A stretch of 31,367 bases of DNA from an uncultured Eubacterium sp. (GCA_958446835.1 CAUCXT010000031.1:1-31367), one strand, 5' to 3'; positions 8,200 through 16,519 are shown, counted from the stretch's first letter. Numbers and translations: made by a program. Notes: a model not told the origin generated them from the sequence alone.

Positions 8200-8229
8200 T
8201 TGACAGACGCTTTACATACGATATATAAT
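8200..8229 (+). promoter_or_regulatory. Strong promoter of the GntR-ABC operon
   Basis: Both hexamers are perfect: TTGACA (8200-8205), 18-bp spacer, TATAAT (8224-8229). The expected start is near 8236, giving a leader of about 130 nt before the GntR gene. Confidence 0.85.
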
Positions 8230-8238
8230 TTGTATGAA

Positions 8239-8289
8239 GCGTACCATTATGCATAGTACGCAACTGCACAATCTGCAGTTGCGTATTTT
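8239..8289 (+). promoter_or_regulatory. Leader hairpins, attenuator or operator, upstream of GntR-ABC operon
   Basis: Hairpin 1 pairs GCGTAC (8239-8244) with GTACGC (8256-8261). Hairpin 2 pairs TACGCAACTGCA (8257-8268) with TGCAGTTGCGTA (8274-8285) and is followed by TTTTA. They share bases 8257-8261, so both cannot form at once. Hairpin 2 may act as a weak terminator, either at the sulP end or as an attenuator. Alternatively the 12-bp dyad just downstream of the promoter is the DNA operator of the GntR regulator. Confidence 0.6.
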
Positions 8290-8369
8290 AATTAATGGAT
8301 ACATGTAAATTAAAACACTGTTATGTTTTTTATGGATTATTGATTGATTTAACAACGAGAGGAGTTTTT

Positions 8370-8750
8370 ATGTTTCAGATTGATATTATGTCGCGTATTC
8401 CTGTATACGAACAGCTTATACGCCAGACTGAAAAGTTCATATTGCTCGGTGTTCTGAAGGAAGGGGATAAGCTGCCAAGTGTAAGACAGCTTTCTGCCGA
8501 ACTGTCAATCAATCCGAATACCATACAGAAGGCTTTTACCGAACTCGACAGAAGAGGCATTATTTTTTCGGTGAATGGCAGGGGGAATTTTGTCGCTGAT
8601 AAGGCACTTAAGGCGCTTGAGGTGTCAAGGCGCTCTGCTTTCAGTGACATCAAGGATCAGATTAAGGACTTTGCTCTTGCAGGAATATCGAGAGCTGAAT
8701 TGCATGAATATATAGATGAGATTTATGATGAAATGGGGGATAAGTCATGA
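8370..8750 (+). CDS. GntR-family transcriptional regulator, YtrA subfamily
   Basis: A 126-aa protein with the N-terminal winged helix (PVYEQLIRQTEKFILLG, LPSVRQLSAELSINPNTIQKAFTEL, RGIIFSVNGRGNFVA) and a short C-terminal helical dimerisation tail. This length and layout define the YtrA group, which lacks a large ligand domain and usually represses an adjacent ABC transporter. ATG 8370 has GAGAGGAG at 8357-8364. The stop overlaps the ATPase start by four bases (ATGA), so regulator and transporter are translationally coupled. The dyads at 8239-8285 are the likely target. The inducing signal is unknown. Confidence 0.92.
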   Translation: MFQIDIMSRIPVYEQLIRQTEKFILLGVLKEGDKLPSVRQLSAELSINPNTIQKAFTELDRRGIIFSVNGRGNFVADKALKALEVSRRSAFSDIKDQIKDFALAGISRAELHEYIDEIYDEMGDKS

Positions 8751-9658
8751 TTGAGGCGAAGAATGTAAGCAAGAGCTTCGATGGCTTTTGCGCACTTAAT
8801 GATATCAGCTGTGTAATCCCTGATGGATGTATATATGGACTTGTGGGAACGAACGGTGCAGGAAAGTCAACGCTGCTGCGAATAATGACGGGTGTCTACA
8901 GGCAGGATGCCGGTGAGCTTACCTATGACGGCGCTCCGGTATATGAGAACACACTCATTAAGAAGGATATAGTGTATGTGCCGGATGAGCTATATTTTCT
9001 TCCGGGGGCTAATTTAAACCGCATGGCGAAGCTGTATGCCGCAGTCTATCCGGGATTTGACATGAAGAAGTTTGCGGGGTTTGCAGAGAATCTGCGGCTT
9101 GACATAAAGAAGAGCATTGCGACATTTTCAAAGGGTATGAAGAGGCAGGCTGCAATCATACTTGCCCTTTCGTGCTGCCCGAAATATATGTTTTTTGATG
9201 AGACCTTCGACGGACTTGACCCGGTTATGAGAAATCTCATAAAGGCGATAATATGTCAGGAGGTTGAGGATAGGCATGCGGTGGCGGTCATCACCTCACA
9301 CTCACTTAGGGAGCTGGAGGATACCTGTGACCAGCTTGCACTCTTACATAAGGGCGGACTTGTGCTTGAGAGTGAGCTTATTGCTCTTAAGACTAACATG
9401 TTCAAGGTTCAGACGGCATTTCTTGATGAGTATGACATAAGCAGGTTTGAGGAGATTGATATTCTGCATTTTGCCAAGAGAGGGTCTGTTTCCAACATAA
9501 TCGTGCGCGGGGACAGGGAAGAGATTATCGCACGTTTTAATGCGCTCCATCCGGTAATACTTGATATTCTTCCGCTTACGCTTGAGGAAGTGTTCACCTA
9601 CGAAGTTGAAGCTTTAGGATATGATTTTTCGGCAATGTTTGACAAGGAGGTGGAGTGA
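8747..9658 (+). CDS. ABC transporter ATP-binding protein
   Basis: A 303-aa ATPase subunit. Walker A is GTNGAGKS at residues 34-41, the signature motif is FSKGMKRQ (a drifted LSGGQ), Walker B is YMFFDETFDGLD, and the switch His is in ITSHSLRELE. About 80 residues after the ATPase core form a C-terminal extension of the kind seen in ABC-2 type exporters beside YtrA regulators. The gene starts inside the gntR stop and is followed directly by the permease. Likely energises export or membrane-stress response at the cell envelope; substrate unknown. Confidence 0.92.
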   Translation: MIEAKNVSKSFDGFCALNDISCVIPDGCIYGLVGTNGAGKSTLLRIMTGVYRQDAGELTYDGAPVYENTLIKKDIVYVPDELYFLPGANLNRMAKLYAAVYPGFDMKKFAGFAENLRLDIKKSIATFSKGMKRQAAIILALSCCPKYMFFDETFDGLDPVMRNLIKAIICQEVEDRHAVAVITSHSLRELEDTCDQLALLHKGGLVLESELIALKTNMFKVQTAFLDEYDISRFEEIDILHFAKRGSVSNIIVRGDREEIIARFNALHPVILDILPLTLEEVFTYEVEALGYDFSAMFDKEVE

Positions 9659-9660
9659 GT

Positions 9661-11856
9661 ATGAAGACCGGTAACAAAATATACAGCGGACGTCTTATGA
9701 ATGAAGCGATGAGGCAGATAAAGCTTCCGGGAATAATCGGAACGGTATTGTTTGCGGGAATCGCCTTCTTCTCTGCCATCGTAAAGCTGTTTGAGCTTAG
9801 GGAGAACGGAGGAGTTTTAGGTTCGTATAGCTTTATGGATATGAATATGTACATCATGCTTGTCATGTACATATTTGCGCCGCTTATGGTAATGCTGCTG
9901 TTTGGATTTATGAACAAAAGAAGAGCCAGCGACTTCTATCATTCACTGCCGTATTCGCGTGCATGTATTTACATAAGCTTCCTGTCGGCGGTCATTGTCT
10001 GGTGCATTATCATCATTGCCGCGGGAAGTCTTGTCACGGCGGTTATTTCGCTGGCTTCGGACAGTCTGCAGCTAGATTATAAGTCAATGCTTTTGTCGAT
10101 TATAGGTGCCATATCGGGCTGCGTGCTGACAATGGCAGCGACGGTGCTTGCCATGACACTCACCGGGACGTACCTCACCAACGTGATCACGGCAATTCTG
10201 ATTCTTTTTGTGCCGCGCGGAATAATGTTTGCCTGCAACAGGATGTTCAGTGCTGCAACACCGTTTGTAGTGTTGTCGGAAAATGTACTTGCGGGAAATG
10301 AGAGCAATATACCTTTTTCATTGATAGTATGTATTCTTGGATACTACGGAATAGACGAGATGAAAATGTTCAGTTCACCGCTGCCGTCACTGTATTCGGC
10401 GGTGCTTGGACTTATATATATATTTATAGGCGCAGCATGCTTTGTGAGAAGAAAGAGCGAGAATGCCACCCAGGCGACAATCAACAGGGGACTTCAAGCG
10501 GTTTTAAGAATGATTCCGGCAATAGTCATATCGCTTGTGGCGGTATCGGTGCTGTTCGAAACGCATACATCAGGTGGACAGCTTGGAGATTCGAGGAAAT
10601 TTGTTGTTGTAATGTCCTATGTTGCGGCGGTTGTGGTATATTTTCTATATGAGATTATCACGACAAGGCGGATTCGGAAAATATACAGGACGATACCGGG
10701 GCTATTAGCTGTGTTTGCTGTCAGTCTTGTGCTGTATTTTTCTTTAAGATTTTCGTATGACCGCAATATAGCCCGGACACCGGACGCAGGGGAAATTGAA
10801 TATGTTGTTGTTCACGGACCTGAGAATGATGTGTTCTGGCAGGATACGGATGATGTGAAGCTGTATTCAGAGGCATCGAGAACGGTCACAAGTGACTGCC
10901 TTAAGGATACAATAAGTCTGTGGATGAATAACAGAACAGGGGCAAAGGGCTTTTACAGCCAGTTTTATGCGGGAAATATGGTGGTCGAGTATCACTATGC
11001 GGATGGCAGAAGTATGACCAGAAAGGTTATTGTAAACACAACGCGATACTCACAGCTTCAGAGAGCACTCTCAGGTGAGTCTGATTTTGCGGAAAATTTT
11101 GGCAGGAGGGTGTTTGAAAGCGGCGATATCCAATACTATGTCGGCAACCTTGATTCGAATACCGGTGAAGCGCGGGAGGTATACAATACCTTCATCAATG
11201 AGCTTAAGACGAAGGGAATCTCAGAGCTGTTCAATATTATAGATGACAGGTCGGGCAATAACAGCCTTTGCCAGATAGGATTTTTTGACGTGGGCGGAAT
11301 GTACTCAACCGCGTACATAGGTCTTGATATGCCGCGCACGCTGGTCGAGTATATGAATGCACTCAATGCCCAGTACAGGGGTGAGGCGTGTGAGAGCTTT
11401 ATCAAGCTGGTGAGTGAGGTAAAGGAAAATGCCGGAAATGATGAGTATGGTGATGGGACATATCTGACTGGGTCATTAGACCTTAATTTATATACTGTCC
11501 TGCCGGATGGAACCTTTGAGGTATGCTCTGCACATGAATATGCTTACGATGATGAGAACTATACAACAGTATCATCGGATGAATGCATGGAGTATATATC
11601 GGAGCTTGGCGGTATGCTTAAGGCAAGAAAGGTGAGCCAGGCGGATATCAAGCCGGGGGCAATGCTTCTGTATATGCAGTATTATGAGGACAGACAGATT
11701 CCTAAGATACACTACGATGGCACTGAATACAGCGTGTTATATACCAGCAATATTATGCAGAGCGATTCTGATTATGGATGGTATATAGTCGATGAGAGAG
11801 CAGCAGAGCTTATAAAGAAGATTTCAATGGAAACAACTGTTGAGATAGAAAAATAA
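9661..11856 (+). CDS. ABC transporter permease with large C-terminal domain
   Basis: A 731-aa membrane protein. The N-terminal half has roughly eight or nine hydrophobic segments (for example GIIGTVLFAGIAFFSAIV, YIMLVMYIFAPLMVMLLFGF, AVFAVSLVLYFSL). The motif DFYHSLPYSR after the second segment is typical of ABC-2 permeases encoded next to YtrA-type GntR genes. From about residue 370 the protein is soluble and mixed alpha/beta, probably outside the membrane (I recall such regions classed as DUF6449, not verified). ATG 9661 follows AAGGAGGTGG; a GTG at 9655 would place the start almost on the ribosome site. It is the last gene of the operon, with a terminator 37 bp downstream. Confidence 0.85.
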   Translation: MKTGNKIYSGRLMNEAMRQIKLPGIIGTVLFAGIAFFSAIVKLFELRENGGVLGSYSFMDMNMYIMLVMYIFAPLMVMLLFGFMNKRRASDFYHSLPYSRACIYISFLSAVIVWCIIIIAAGSLVTAVISLASDSLQLDYKSMLLSIIGAISGCVLTMAATVLAMTLTGTYLTNVITAILILFVPRGIMFACNRMFSAATPFVVLSENVLAGNESNIPFSLIVCILGYYGIDEMKMFSSPLPSLYSAVLGLIYIFIGAACFVRRKSENATQATINRGLQAVLRMIPAIVISLVAVSVLFETHTSGGQLGDSRKFVVVMSYVAAVVVYFLYEIITTRRIRKIYRTIPGLLAVFAVSLVLYFSLRFSYDRNIARTPDAGEIEYVVVHGPENDVFWQDTDDVKLYSEASRTVTSDCLKDTISLWMNNRTGAKGFYSQFYAGNMVVEYHYADGRSMTRKVIVNTTRYSQLQRALSGESDFAENFGRRVFESGDIQYYVGNLDSNTGEAREVYNTFINELKTKGISELFNIIDDRSGNNSLCQIGFFDVGGMYSTAYIGLDMPRTLVEYMNALNAQYRGEACESFIKLVSEVKENAGNDEYGDGTYLTGSLDLNLYTVLPDGTFEVCSAHEYAYDDENYTTVSSDECMEYISELGGMLKARKVSQADIKPGAMLLYMQYYEDRQIPKIHYDGTEYSVLYTSNIMQSDSDYGWYIVDERAAELIKKISMETTVEIEK

Positions 11857-11892
11857 AATACTCTTTCATATATTGTAAATTTATGTTAAAAT

Positions 11893-11936
11893 ATGGTCGA
11901 ATGCGGATAATACATTTGCAGACGACCATTTTTTTA
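11893..11936 (+). terminator. Terminator of the GntR-ABC operon
   Basis: Stem ATGGTCG (11893-11899) / CGACCAT (11923-11929) with a short inner TGC/GCA pairing, followed by seven T. Confidence 0.82.
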
Positions 11937-12004
11937 TAAAATAATATGAATAATAGACATTAGTGATAATTATTATTTTCACAAAAAGGTCTGTTGCCAA
12001 GAAT

Positions 12005-12071
12005 AAGTCTTATCAGCTTTTTAAATCGGTAATCAATGGAAATAACCGTTAAGCTGATGAATTTAAGACTT
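12005..12071 (+). repeat. Inverted repeat / leader hairpin upstream of the zinc-ribbon gene
   Basis: AAGTCTTA-TCAGCTT (12005-12019) pairs with AAGCTGA (12051-12057) and, after a 6-base bulge, TAAGACTT (12064-12071). An inner CGGT / ACCG pairing (12027-12030, 12045-12048) fits inside. No T-run follows, so it is not a terminator. It could be an RNA leader or the scar of a small insertion. Bases 11937-12004 hold nothing I can identify. Confidence 0.5.
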
Positions 12072-12119
12072 ACCGAGGCGGAGGCTGAAGCACAGATAGT
12101 CAATGGATTTTTGAAGTAA
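12036..12119 (+). pseudogene. Possible SufB/SufD C-terminal remnant (27 codons)
   Basis: A short open frame with no ribosome binding site whose second half reads LTEAEAEAQIVNGFLK. It recalls the SufB/SufD C-terminal segment of the form LMSRGLTEEEA..IVxGF. No other Suf sequence is next to it. Its stop overlaps the Shine-Dalgarno sequence of the next gene. It may be a decayed fragment or a chance frame. Confidence 0.25.
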
Positions 12120-12132
12120 AGGAGAGGTATCA

Positions 12133-12588
12133 ATGATAGATAAAAGGAAAAATATTATATTTGATGATACACCCAGAAAATGTGATAAATGTGGTGGGAG
12201 ATATGTATTTCAGGGAGCGGGAAAATATATCTGTGAGGACTGTGGAAATGTAGTATATGATGATTTCGGAAAGGTAAAGGCATATATAGATGAGCATGGA
12301 CCGAGTCCGGGAATAGTGATTTCGGAGGCTACGGGTGTTTCAATCAATAAAATCAATAAGCTGCTGCGTCAGGGAAGAATTGAGATACCGGATGGCTCAG
12401 GGGAATATATTCCATGTGAGAGATGTGGAGAGCCTATAAGATATGGAAGGTTCTGCCCGGCATGTGCTGCGATTCTTACCAAGAATCTGTCGGCTGTGCT
12501 TACAAGTGCGGATGTCGGAGAGAAACCTAAAAATACCATGAAAGGAAAAATGCATACAGATGCTTTCTTGAGAAAGGGTGATAAGTGA
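12133..12588 (+). CDS. Zinc-ribbon / helix-turn-helix / zinc-ribbon protein (YvyF-like)
   Basis: A 151-aa protein with three parts. A first zinc ribbon at about residues 17-36 has CDKCGG and CEDCGN. A central helix-turn-helix at about 50-80 reads SPGIVISEATGVSINKINKLLRQGRIE. A second ribbon at about 96-113 has CERCGEPI and CPAC. This resembles the YvyF-type proteins of flagellar regions in Firmicutes, but no flagellar gene is near, so the role is open; DNA or RNA binding is the natural guess. AAAGGAG lies just before ATG 12133. The stop overlaps the next start by one base (TGATG), so it is coupled to the Nudix-like gene. Confidence 0.7.
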   Translation: MIDKRKNIIFDDTPRKCDKCGGRYVFQGAGKYICEDCGNVVYDDFGKVKAYIDEHGPSPGIVISEATGVSINKINKLLRQGRIEIPDGSGEYIPCERCGEPIRYGRFCPACAAILTKNLSAVLTSADVGEKPKNTMKGKMHTDAFLRKGDK

Positions 12589-12986
12589 TGAACAAGTTTG
12601 GAATCAAGGTTAAAGGAATTGTAAAGAACAATGATAAGTTTTTAATACTTCGCAAGTGGTATGATGACAGGATAACGGAGCCATATCAGTGGGAATTTGT
12701 TGATGGCGATTTGGAGTATGGCATAGCGCCGGATTTGTATGTAAAACAGATAATCAGCGAAGCAACGGGACTTGATGCACAGATTGACAGTATACCATAT
12801 ACATGGTCATATTCACTTGGTGACATGCAGATTGTCGGTATTGCTTATCTGTGCCACACGGAATCGGATATGGTTATTCTCTCCGAGGCAGTAAGCGATT
12901 TTAAGTGGGTTACAGCATCAGAGCTGTCTGAATATATTGAAAATAAGGGCGTTTTAAATGACCTTAAAAATACAGGAATCATCTAG
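12588..12986 (+). CDS. Nudix-fold protein with degenerate catalytic box
   Basis: A 132-aa single-domain protein. The fold is suggested by VKGIVKNNDKFLILRK, by WEFVDGDLEYG in the place of the usual WxFPGGxxE, and by FKWVTASEL near the C terminus. The Nudix box at residues 40-62 keeps Gly40, Glu58, Gly61 and Leu62, but the other key positions are replaced: first Glu by Ile46, Arg by Gln54, Glu by Ile55, final Glu by Ala59. Hydrolysis is therefore doubtful and a binding role is more likely. ATG 12588 is preferred (AAGGG at 12574-12578) over the adjacent GTG 12585. It lies 8 bp before pyrF, probably in one transcript. Confidence 0.75.
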   Translation: MNKFGIKVKGIVKNNDKFLILRKWYDDRITEPYQWEFVDGDLEYGIAPDLYVKQIISEATGLDAQIDSIPYTWSYSLGDMQIVGIAYLCHTESDMVILSEAVSDFKWVTASELSEYIENKGVLNDLKNTGII

Positions 12987-12994
12987 GAGGAACT

Positions 12995-13921
12995 ATGATT
13001 AACAAGCTTATTACTAACATTAAGAGAACCAACGCACCTATAGTTGTCGGACTTGATCCAATGCTTTCCTATATACCTGAGCAGGTTCAGAAGAAGGCTT
13101 TCGCAGAGTATGGTGAGACCTTAGAGGGAGCTGCGGAGGCTATCTGGCAGTTTAACAAGGAGATAATTGATAAGACATACGATATCATCCCTGCCGTGAA
13201 GCCACAGATTGCCATGTATGAGCAGTTCGGAATTCCGGGTCTTGCTGCGTTTGATCGTACTGTTAAATATGCAAAGGAGAAGAACCTTGTTGTTATAGGA
13301 GATGTCAAGAGGGGTGATATAGGCTCCACATCGGCTGCCTATGCGGTTGCACATCTTGGAAAGGTCAATGTGGGAACGAAGTCATACAGCGCATTTGATG
13401 AAGATTTTGCCACGGTTAATCCGTATCTTGGTTCGGACGGTATTAAGCCTTTTATTGACGTATGCAAGGAAGAGAAGAAGGGTATTTTCATTCTTGTAAA
13501 GACATCTAATCCTTCAAGCGGAGAATTTCAGGACAGAATCATTGATGGAAGACCACTTTATGAGTGGGTTGGTGAGAAGGTTGCCCAGTGGGGTGCCGAA
13601 TGTATGGGAGACGGTTACAGCTATGTGGGCGCTGTTGTAGGTGCCACATACCCTGAGATGGGAAGAACACTGAGAAAGATTATGCCTAAGAGCTTCATTC
13701 TTGTACCGGGATATGGTGCACAGGGGGGCAAGGGTGCCGACCTTGTAGATTTCTTTAATGAGGATGGACTTGGTGCCATAGTTAACAGCTCAAGAGGAAT
13801 AATCGCTGCTTATAAGAATGAGAAGTATGCACAGTACGGAGCGGAGAATTTCGGTGATGCGTCAAGAGCCGCGGTAATGGATATGGTTGCCGATATCAAT
13901 GGAGCACTCGCAAATAAATAA
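12995..13921 (+). CDS. pyrF: Orotidine 5'-phosphate decarboxylase, type 2
   Basis: Last step of UMP synthesis: OMP to UMP plus CO2. The 308-aa size and the catalytic stretch VIGDVKRGDIGSTSAAYA are those of the long (type 2) OMP decarboxylases; the Asp-Lys pair there is the catalytic core. VPGYGAQGG is the phosphate-binding loop. GGAGG stands 5 bp before ATG 12995. It is followed at 13 bp by pyrK, then pyrD, giving dihydroorotate oxidation and decarboxylation in one unit. Confidence 0.96.
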   Translation: MINKLITNIKRTNAPIVVGLDPMLSYIPEQVQKKAFAEYGETLEGAAEAIWQFNKEIIDKTYDIIPAVKPQIAMYEQFGIPGLAAFDRTVKYAKEKNLVVIGDVKRGDIGSTSAAYAVAHLGKVNVGTKSYSAFDEDFATVNPYLGSDGIKPFIDVCKEEKKGIFILVKTSNPSSGEFQDRIIDGRPLYEWVGEKVAQWGAECMGDGYSYVGAVVGATYPEMGRTLRKIMPKSFILVPGYGAQGGKGADLVDFFNEDGLGAIVNSSRGIIAAYKNEKYAQYGAENFGDASRAAVMDMVADINGALANK

Positions 13922-13934
13922 GGTGGAGAATACT

Positions 13935-14711
13935 ATGTCAAAATACACAGAAACAGCAAAAGTGGTTTGTCAGGAGAAGCTTTTAGACGGAATTTACAGC
14001 CTCGTGCTTGAGACAAAAGATATTGCAAAGGAGGCTCGCCCGGGACAGTTTATTTCACTGTACACTCATGACGGTTCCAAGCTCCTTCCAAGACCGATAA
14101 GTATTTGTGAAGTGAATGGGAATACATTAAGACTTGTATACAGAGTGGTAGGCTTTGGTACGGAAGAATTTTCTCACTATGTACAGGGGGATACGGTAAA
14201 GATTATCGGACCTCTGGGTAATGGATTTACAATAAAGGATAAGAAGCCTGTGCTTGTTGCGGGAGGAATAGGTATTCCACCTATGCTTGAGCTGGCAAAG
14301 GGGATACATTCGGCGTATCCCGATAAGGAGATTACGGCAGTGCTTGGATATCGTGACAGTAACACATTCCTCGTTGAGGATATGAAGAAATATGCCAAGG
14401 TTGTGATTGCGACAGATGACGGAAGCCTTGGAGTACACGGTAATGTTATTGATGCAATAAAGCAGGAAAATATTGAAGCCGGAGTGTTTTACGCATGTGG
14501 ACCTACGCCTATGTTGAGAGGGCTGAAGGCGTATGCGGAGGACAAGGAAATAGAAGCTCAGATTTCCCTCGAGGAGAAGATGGCTTGCGGCATAGGTGCA
14601 TGTCTTGCATGTGTATGTAAGACAAAGGATATTGATGAACATTCCCATGTCCACAATGCCAGAATATGCAAGGATGGTCCGGTATTCGATTCAAAGGAGG
14701 TGGAGCTGTAA
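13935..14711 (+). CDS. pyrK: Dihydroorotate dehydrogenase electron-transfer subunit
   Basis: FAD and [2Fe-2S] subunit that passes electrons from type 1B PyrD to NAD. The 258-aa protein has an N-terminal FAD barrel with LLPRPISI, an NAD-binding part with VLVAGGIGIPPMLELA and FYACGPTPML, and a C-terminal cluster site Cys218-x4-Cys223-x2-Cys226 with the fourth ligand near Cys245. ATG 13935 follows AGGTGGAG. The frame extends further upstream only into pyrF. Its stop shares one base with the pyrD start. Confidence 0.96.
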   Translation: MSKYTETAKVVCQEKLLDGIYSLVLETKDIAKEARPGQFISLYTHDGSKLLPRPISICEVNGNTLRLVYRVVGFGTEEFSHYVQGDTVKIIGPLGNGFTIKDKKPVLVAGGIGIPPMLELAKGIHSAYPDKEITAVLGYRDSNTFLVEDMKKYAKVVIATDDGSLGVHGNVIDAIKQENIEAGVFYACGPTPMLRGLKAYAEDKEIEAQISLEEKMACGIGACLACVCKTKDIDEHSHVHNARICKDGPVFDSKEVEL

Positions 14712-15619
14712 TGGAATTATGTACAACAGTAAATATCGCGGGTGTTGAACTTAAGAATCCCGTTATGACAGCTTCGGGAACCTTCGGTTCAGGTGCAGAA
14801 TATGGCGAATTTGTTGATCTGAATAAGCTTGGAGCGGTTGTGACCAAGGGCGTGGCTAATGTTCCATGGCCGGGAAATCCGACACCTAGGATTGCGGAGA
14901 CTTATGGCGGAATGATTAATGCCATTGGGCTTCAGAATCCGGGCATAGATGTATTTTGCAAAAGGGATATTCCGTTCCTCAAGAAGTACGATACAAAGAT
15001 TATTGTGAATGTGTGCGGAAAGACGGAGGAGGATTATGTTGAGGTTGTAGAAAGGCTTGCAGATGAGCCTGTTGACATGCTTGAAATCAATATTTCCTGT
15101 CCTAACGTGAAGGAGGGCGGAATCGCCTTCGGTCAGAATCCGGACAGTGTTGAGCATATCACTTCGGTTTTAAAAAAGCATGCGAAGCAGCCTGTCATTA
15201 TGAAGCTCAGTCCTAATGTGACGGACATCACTGTTATGGCTAAGGCGGCTGAGGCTGGCGGAGCTGATGCGATTTCACTCATCAATACTCTCACAGGAAT
15301 GAAGATTGATGTGAACAGGAGAACCTTCGCAGTTGCCAATAAGACAGGAGGACTCTCTGGTCCTGCAATCAAGCCTGTAGCTGTGAGAATGGTATATCAG
15401 GCGGCGCATGCGGTTAAGATACCTGTTATAGGAATGGGCGGGATAATGAATGCCGAGGATGCACTTGAGTTCATCATGGCAGGCGCAACGGCAGTATCCA
15501 TAGGAACCGCCAATTTCCACAATCCTTACACAACAATAGAGGTGATTGAAGGAATTAAGGCGTACATGGAGAAGAATAAGGTGAGTGATATCAAAGAGCT
15601 TATCGGCTGTGTACGTTAA
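14711..15619 (+). CDS. pyrD: Dihydroorotate dehydrogenase, class 1B catalytic subunit
   Basis: Oxidises dihydroorotate to orotate with FMN. The 302-aa protein begins NIAGVELKNPVMTASGTFG, carries the active-site Cys130 in ISCPNVKEGG (Cys marks the class 1 enzymes), and ends with GMGGIMNAEDALEF and IMAGATAVSIGTA, the FMN phosphate site. The pyrK neighbour confirms subclass 1B, NAD-dependent. AAAGGAGG at 14695-14702, inside the pyrK end, serves ATG 14711. Confidence 0.97.
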   Translation: MELCTTVNIAGVELKNPVMTASGTFGSGAEYGEFVDLNKLGAVVTKGVANVPWPGNPTPRIAETYGGMINAIGLQNPGIDVFCKRDIPFLKKYDTKIIVNVCGKTEEDYVEVVERLADEPVDMLEINISCPNVKEGGIAFGQNPDSVEHITSVLKKHAKQPVIMKLSPNVTDITVMAKAAEAGGADAISLINTLTGMKIDVNRRTFAVANKTGGLSGPAIKPVAVRMVYQAAHAVKIPVIGMGGIMNAEDALEFIMAGATAVSIGTANFHNPYTTIEVIEGIKAYMEKNKVSDIKELIGCVR

Positions 15620-15652
15620 GGATATAGCAAGGAAGTTGAAGGGAGTTAAGAG

Positions 15653-16336
15653 TTGAACTGGGTATTGATAACAGTTATAGCAGTATTGGCGTTGACGACA
15701 ATAGTGGGGATGTACAGGGGAATCATCAAAATGATTTTTTCCGTTGTCTCTCTTGTCGGAACGCTGATAGCTGTATTCATGCTTCTGCCGTTTGTCACAG
15801 GAGCAATAAAAGATAACACTAAAATATATGATGGAATACAGGCTATTGTTGAGGAAAACATCATTACCGATGACATGTTTGAGCTTAAAAGCGACGAGGA
15901 GATAATAGACAGCCTGAATTTTCCTGAGGTGATAAAGGATATGCTCAGGGAGAATAACACTGTGACAAAATATGCACAGTTAGGTGTCAGCAGCTTAAAG
16001 GAATATATGATAAACTACATATCGGATTTGATATTTAATGTGGTTACGTTTGTCATAAGCTTTCTGATTGTATTCATATTATTGAGAGTGATATTCGGAT
16101 TTATCTCTGTGCTTGCGAAGCTTCCGGTTCTCAAGCAGATAAACAAGACGGCAGGCGCTGTCGCAGGCTTTGTCATCGGTCTTTTCGCAATATGGATTGT
16201 GTTTGCGGTGTTAACCGTATTTGGAAGCTCTGCGCTCTCTAAGGAAGTGTTTGCTGCGGTTAATGATAATGTATTTCTTACATTTATATATGATAAGAAT
16301 TTCATTATGAAATATGTGCGCATTATAATGCGTTAG
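15653..16336 (+). CDS. CvpA-family membrane protein
   Basis: A 227-aa protein. The N-terminal part (NWVLITVIAVLALTTIVGMY, then RGIIKMIFSVVSLVGTLIAV) has the RG-(F/I)-x-K signature after the first membrane helix that marks CvpA/colicin V production proteins. A polar loop of about 70 residues is followed by two more membrane segments. The start is TTG 15653, supported by GAAGGGAG at 15637-15644; no ATG gives a complete first helix. It lies 33 bp after pyrD and probably ends that transcript, given the terminator downstream. The function of CvpA proteins is poorly defined (envelope homeostasis in other bacteria). Confidence 0.75.
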   Translation: MNWVLITVIAVLALTTIVGMYRGIIKMIFSVVSLVGTLIAVFMLLPFVTGAIKDNTKIYDGIQAIVEENIITDDMFELKSDEEIIDSLNFPEVIKDMLRENNTVTKYAQLGVSSLKEYMINYISDLIFNVVTFVISFLIVFILLRVIFGFISVLAKLPVLKQINKTAGAVAGFVIGLFAIWIVFAVLTVFGSSALSKEVFAAVNDNVFLTFIYDKNFIMKYVRIIMR

Positions 16337-16342
16337 GATAAT

Positions 16343-16381
16343 AATCCATGTGTTTGTAATTAAACAAATGCATGGATTTTT
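16343..16381 (+). terminator. Terminator of the pyrFKD-cvpA transcript
   Basis: A 14-bp stem with two wobble pairs, AATCCATGTGTTTG / CAAATGCATGGATT, with loop TAATTAAA and a T-run. It marks the left border of the accessory island. Confidence 0.85.
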
Positions 16382-16428
16382 ATGCTTAAAATGGGGAAAA
16401 AGGAACAGATTATTATGGAAGAAGGGAG

Positions 16429-16459
16429 TGTATGAAGCCTTTTTGTAAAGCTTCATACA
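16429..16459. repeat. Perfect 10-bp hairpin between cvpA and the Abi gene
   Basis: TGTATGAAGC (16429-16438) and GCTTCATACA (16450-16459) with an 11-base loop. It lies 61 bp past the stop of the minus-strand Abi gene and may help end that transcript, but no T-run follows on that strand. The rest of 16382-16519 shows nothing I recognise. Confidence 0.45.
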
Positions 16460-16519
16460 TTATGTAGTTATTATTATGTTTTTACACGTGTCGCTTGTTC
16501 ATCTCTTGGTAATATTGAA

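Noticed and set aside
12585..12590. GTG at 12585 as start of the Nudix-like gene
   Set aside because: The adjacent in-frame ATG 12588 is a better start codon with suitable spacing to AAGGG, and it overlaps the previous stop in the common TGATG form.
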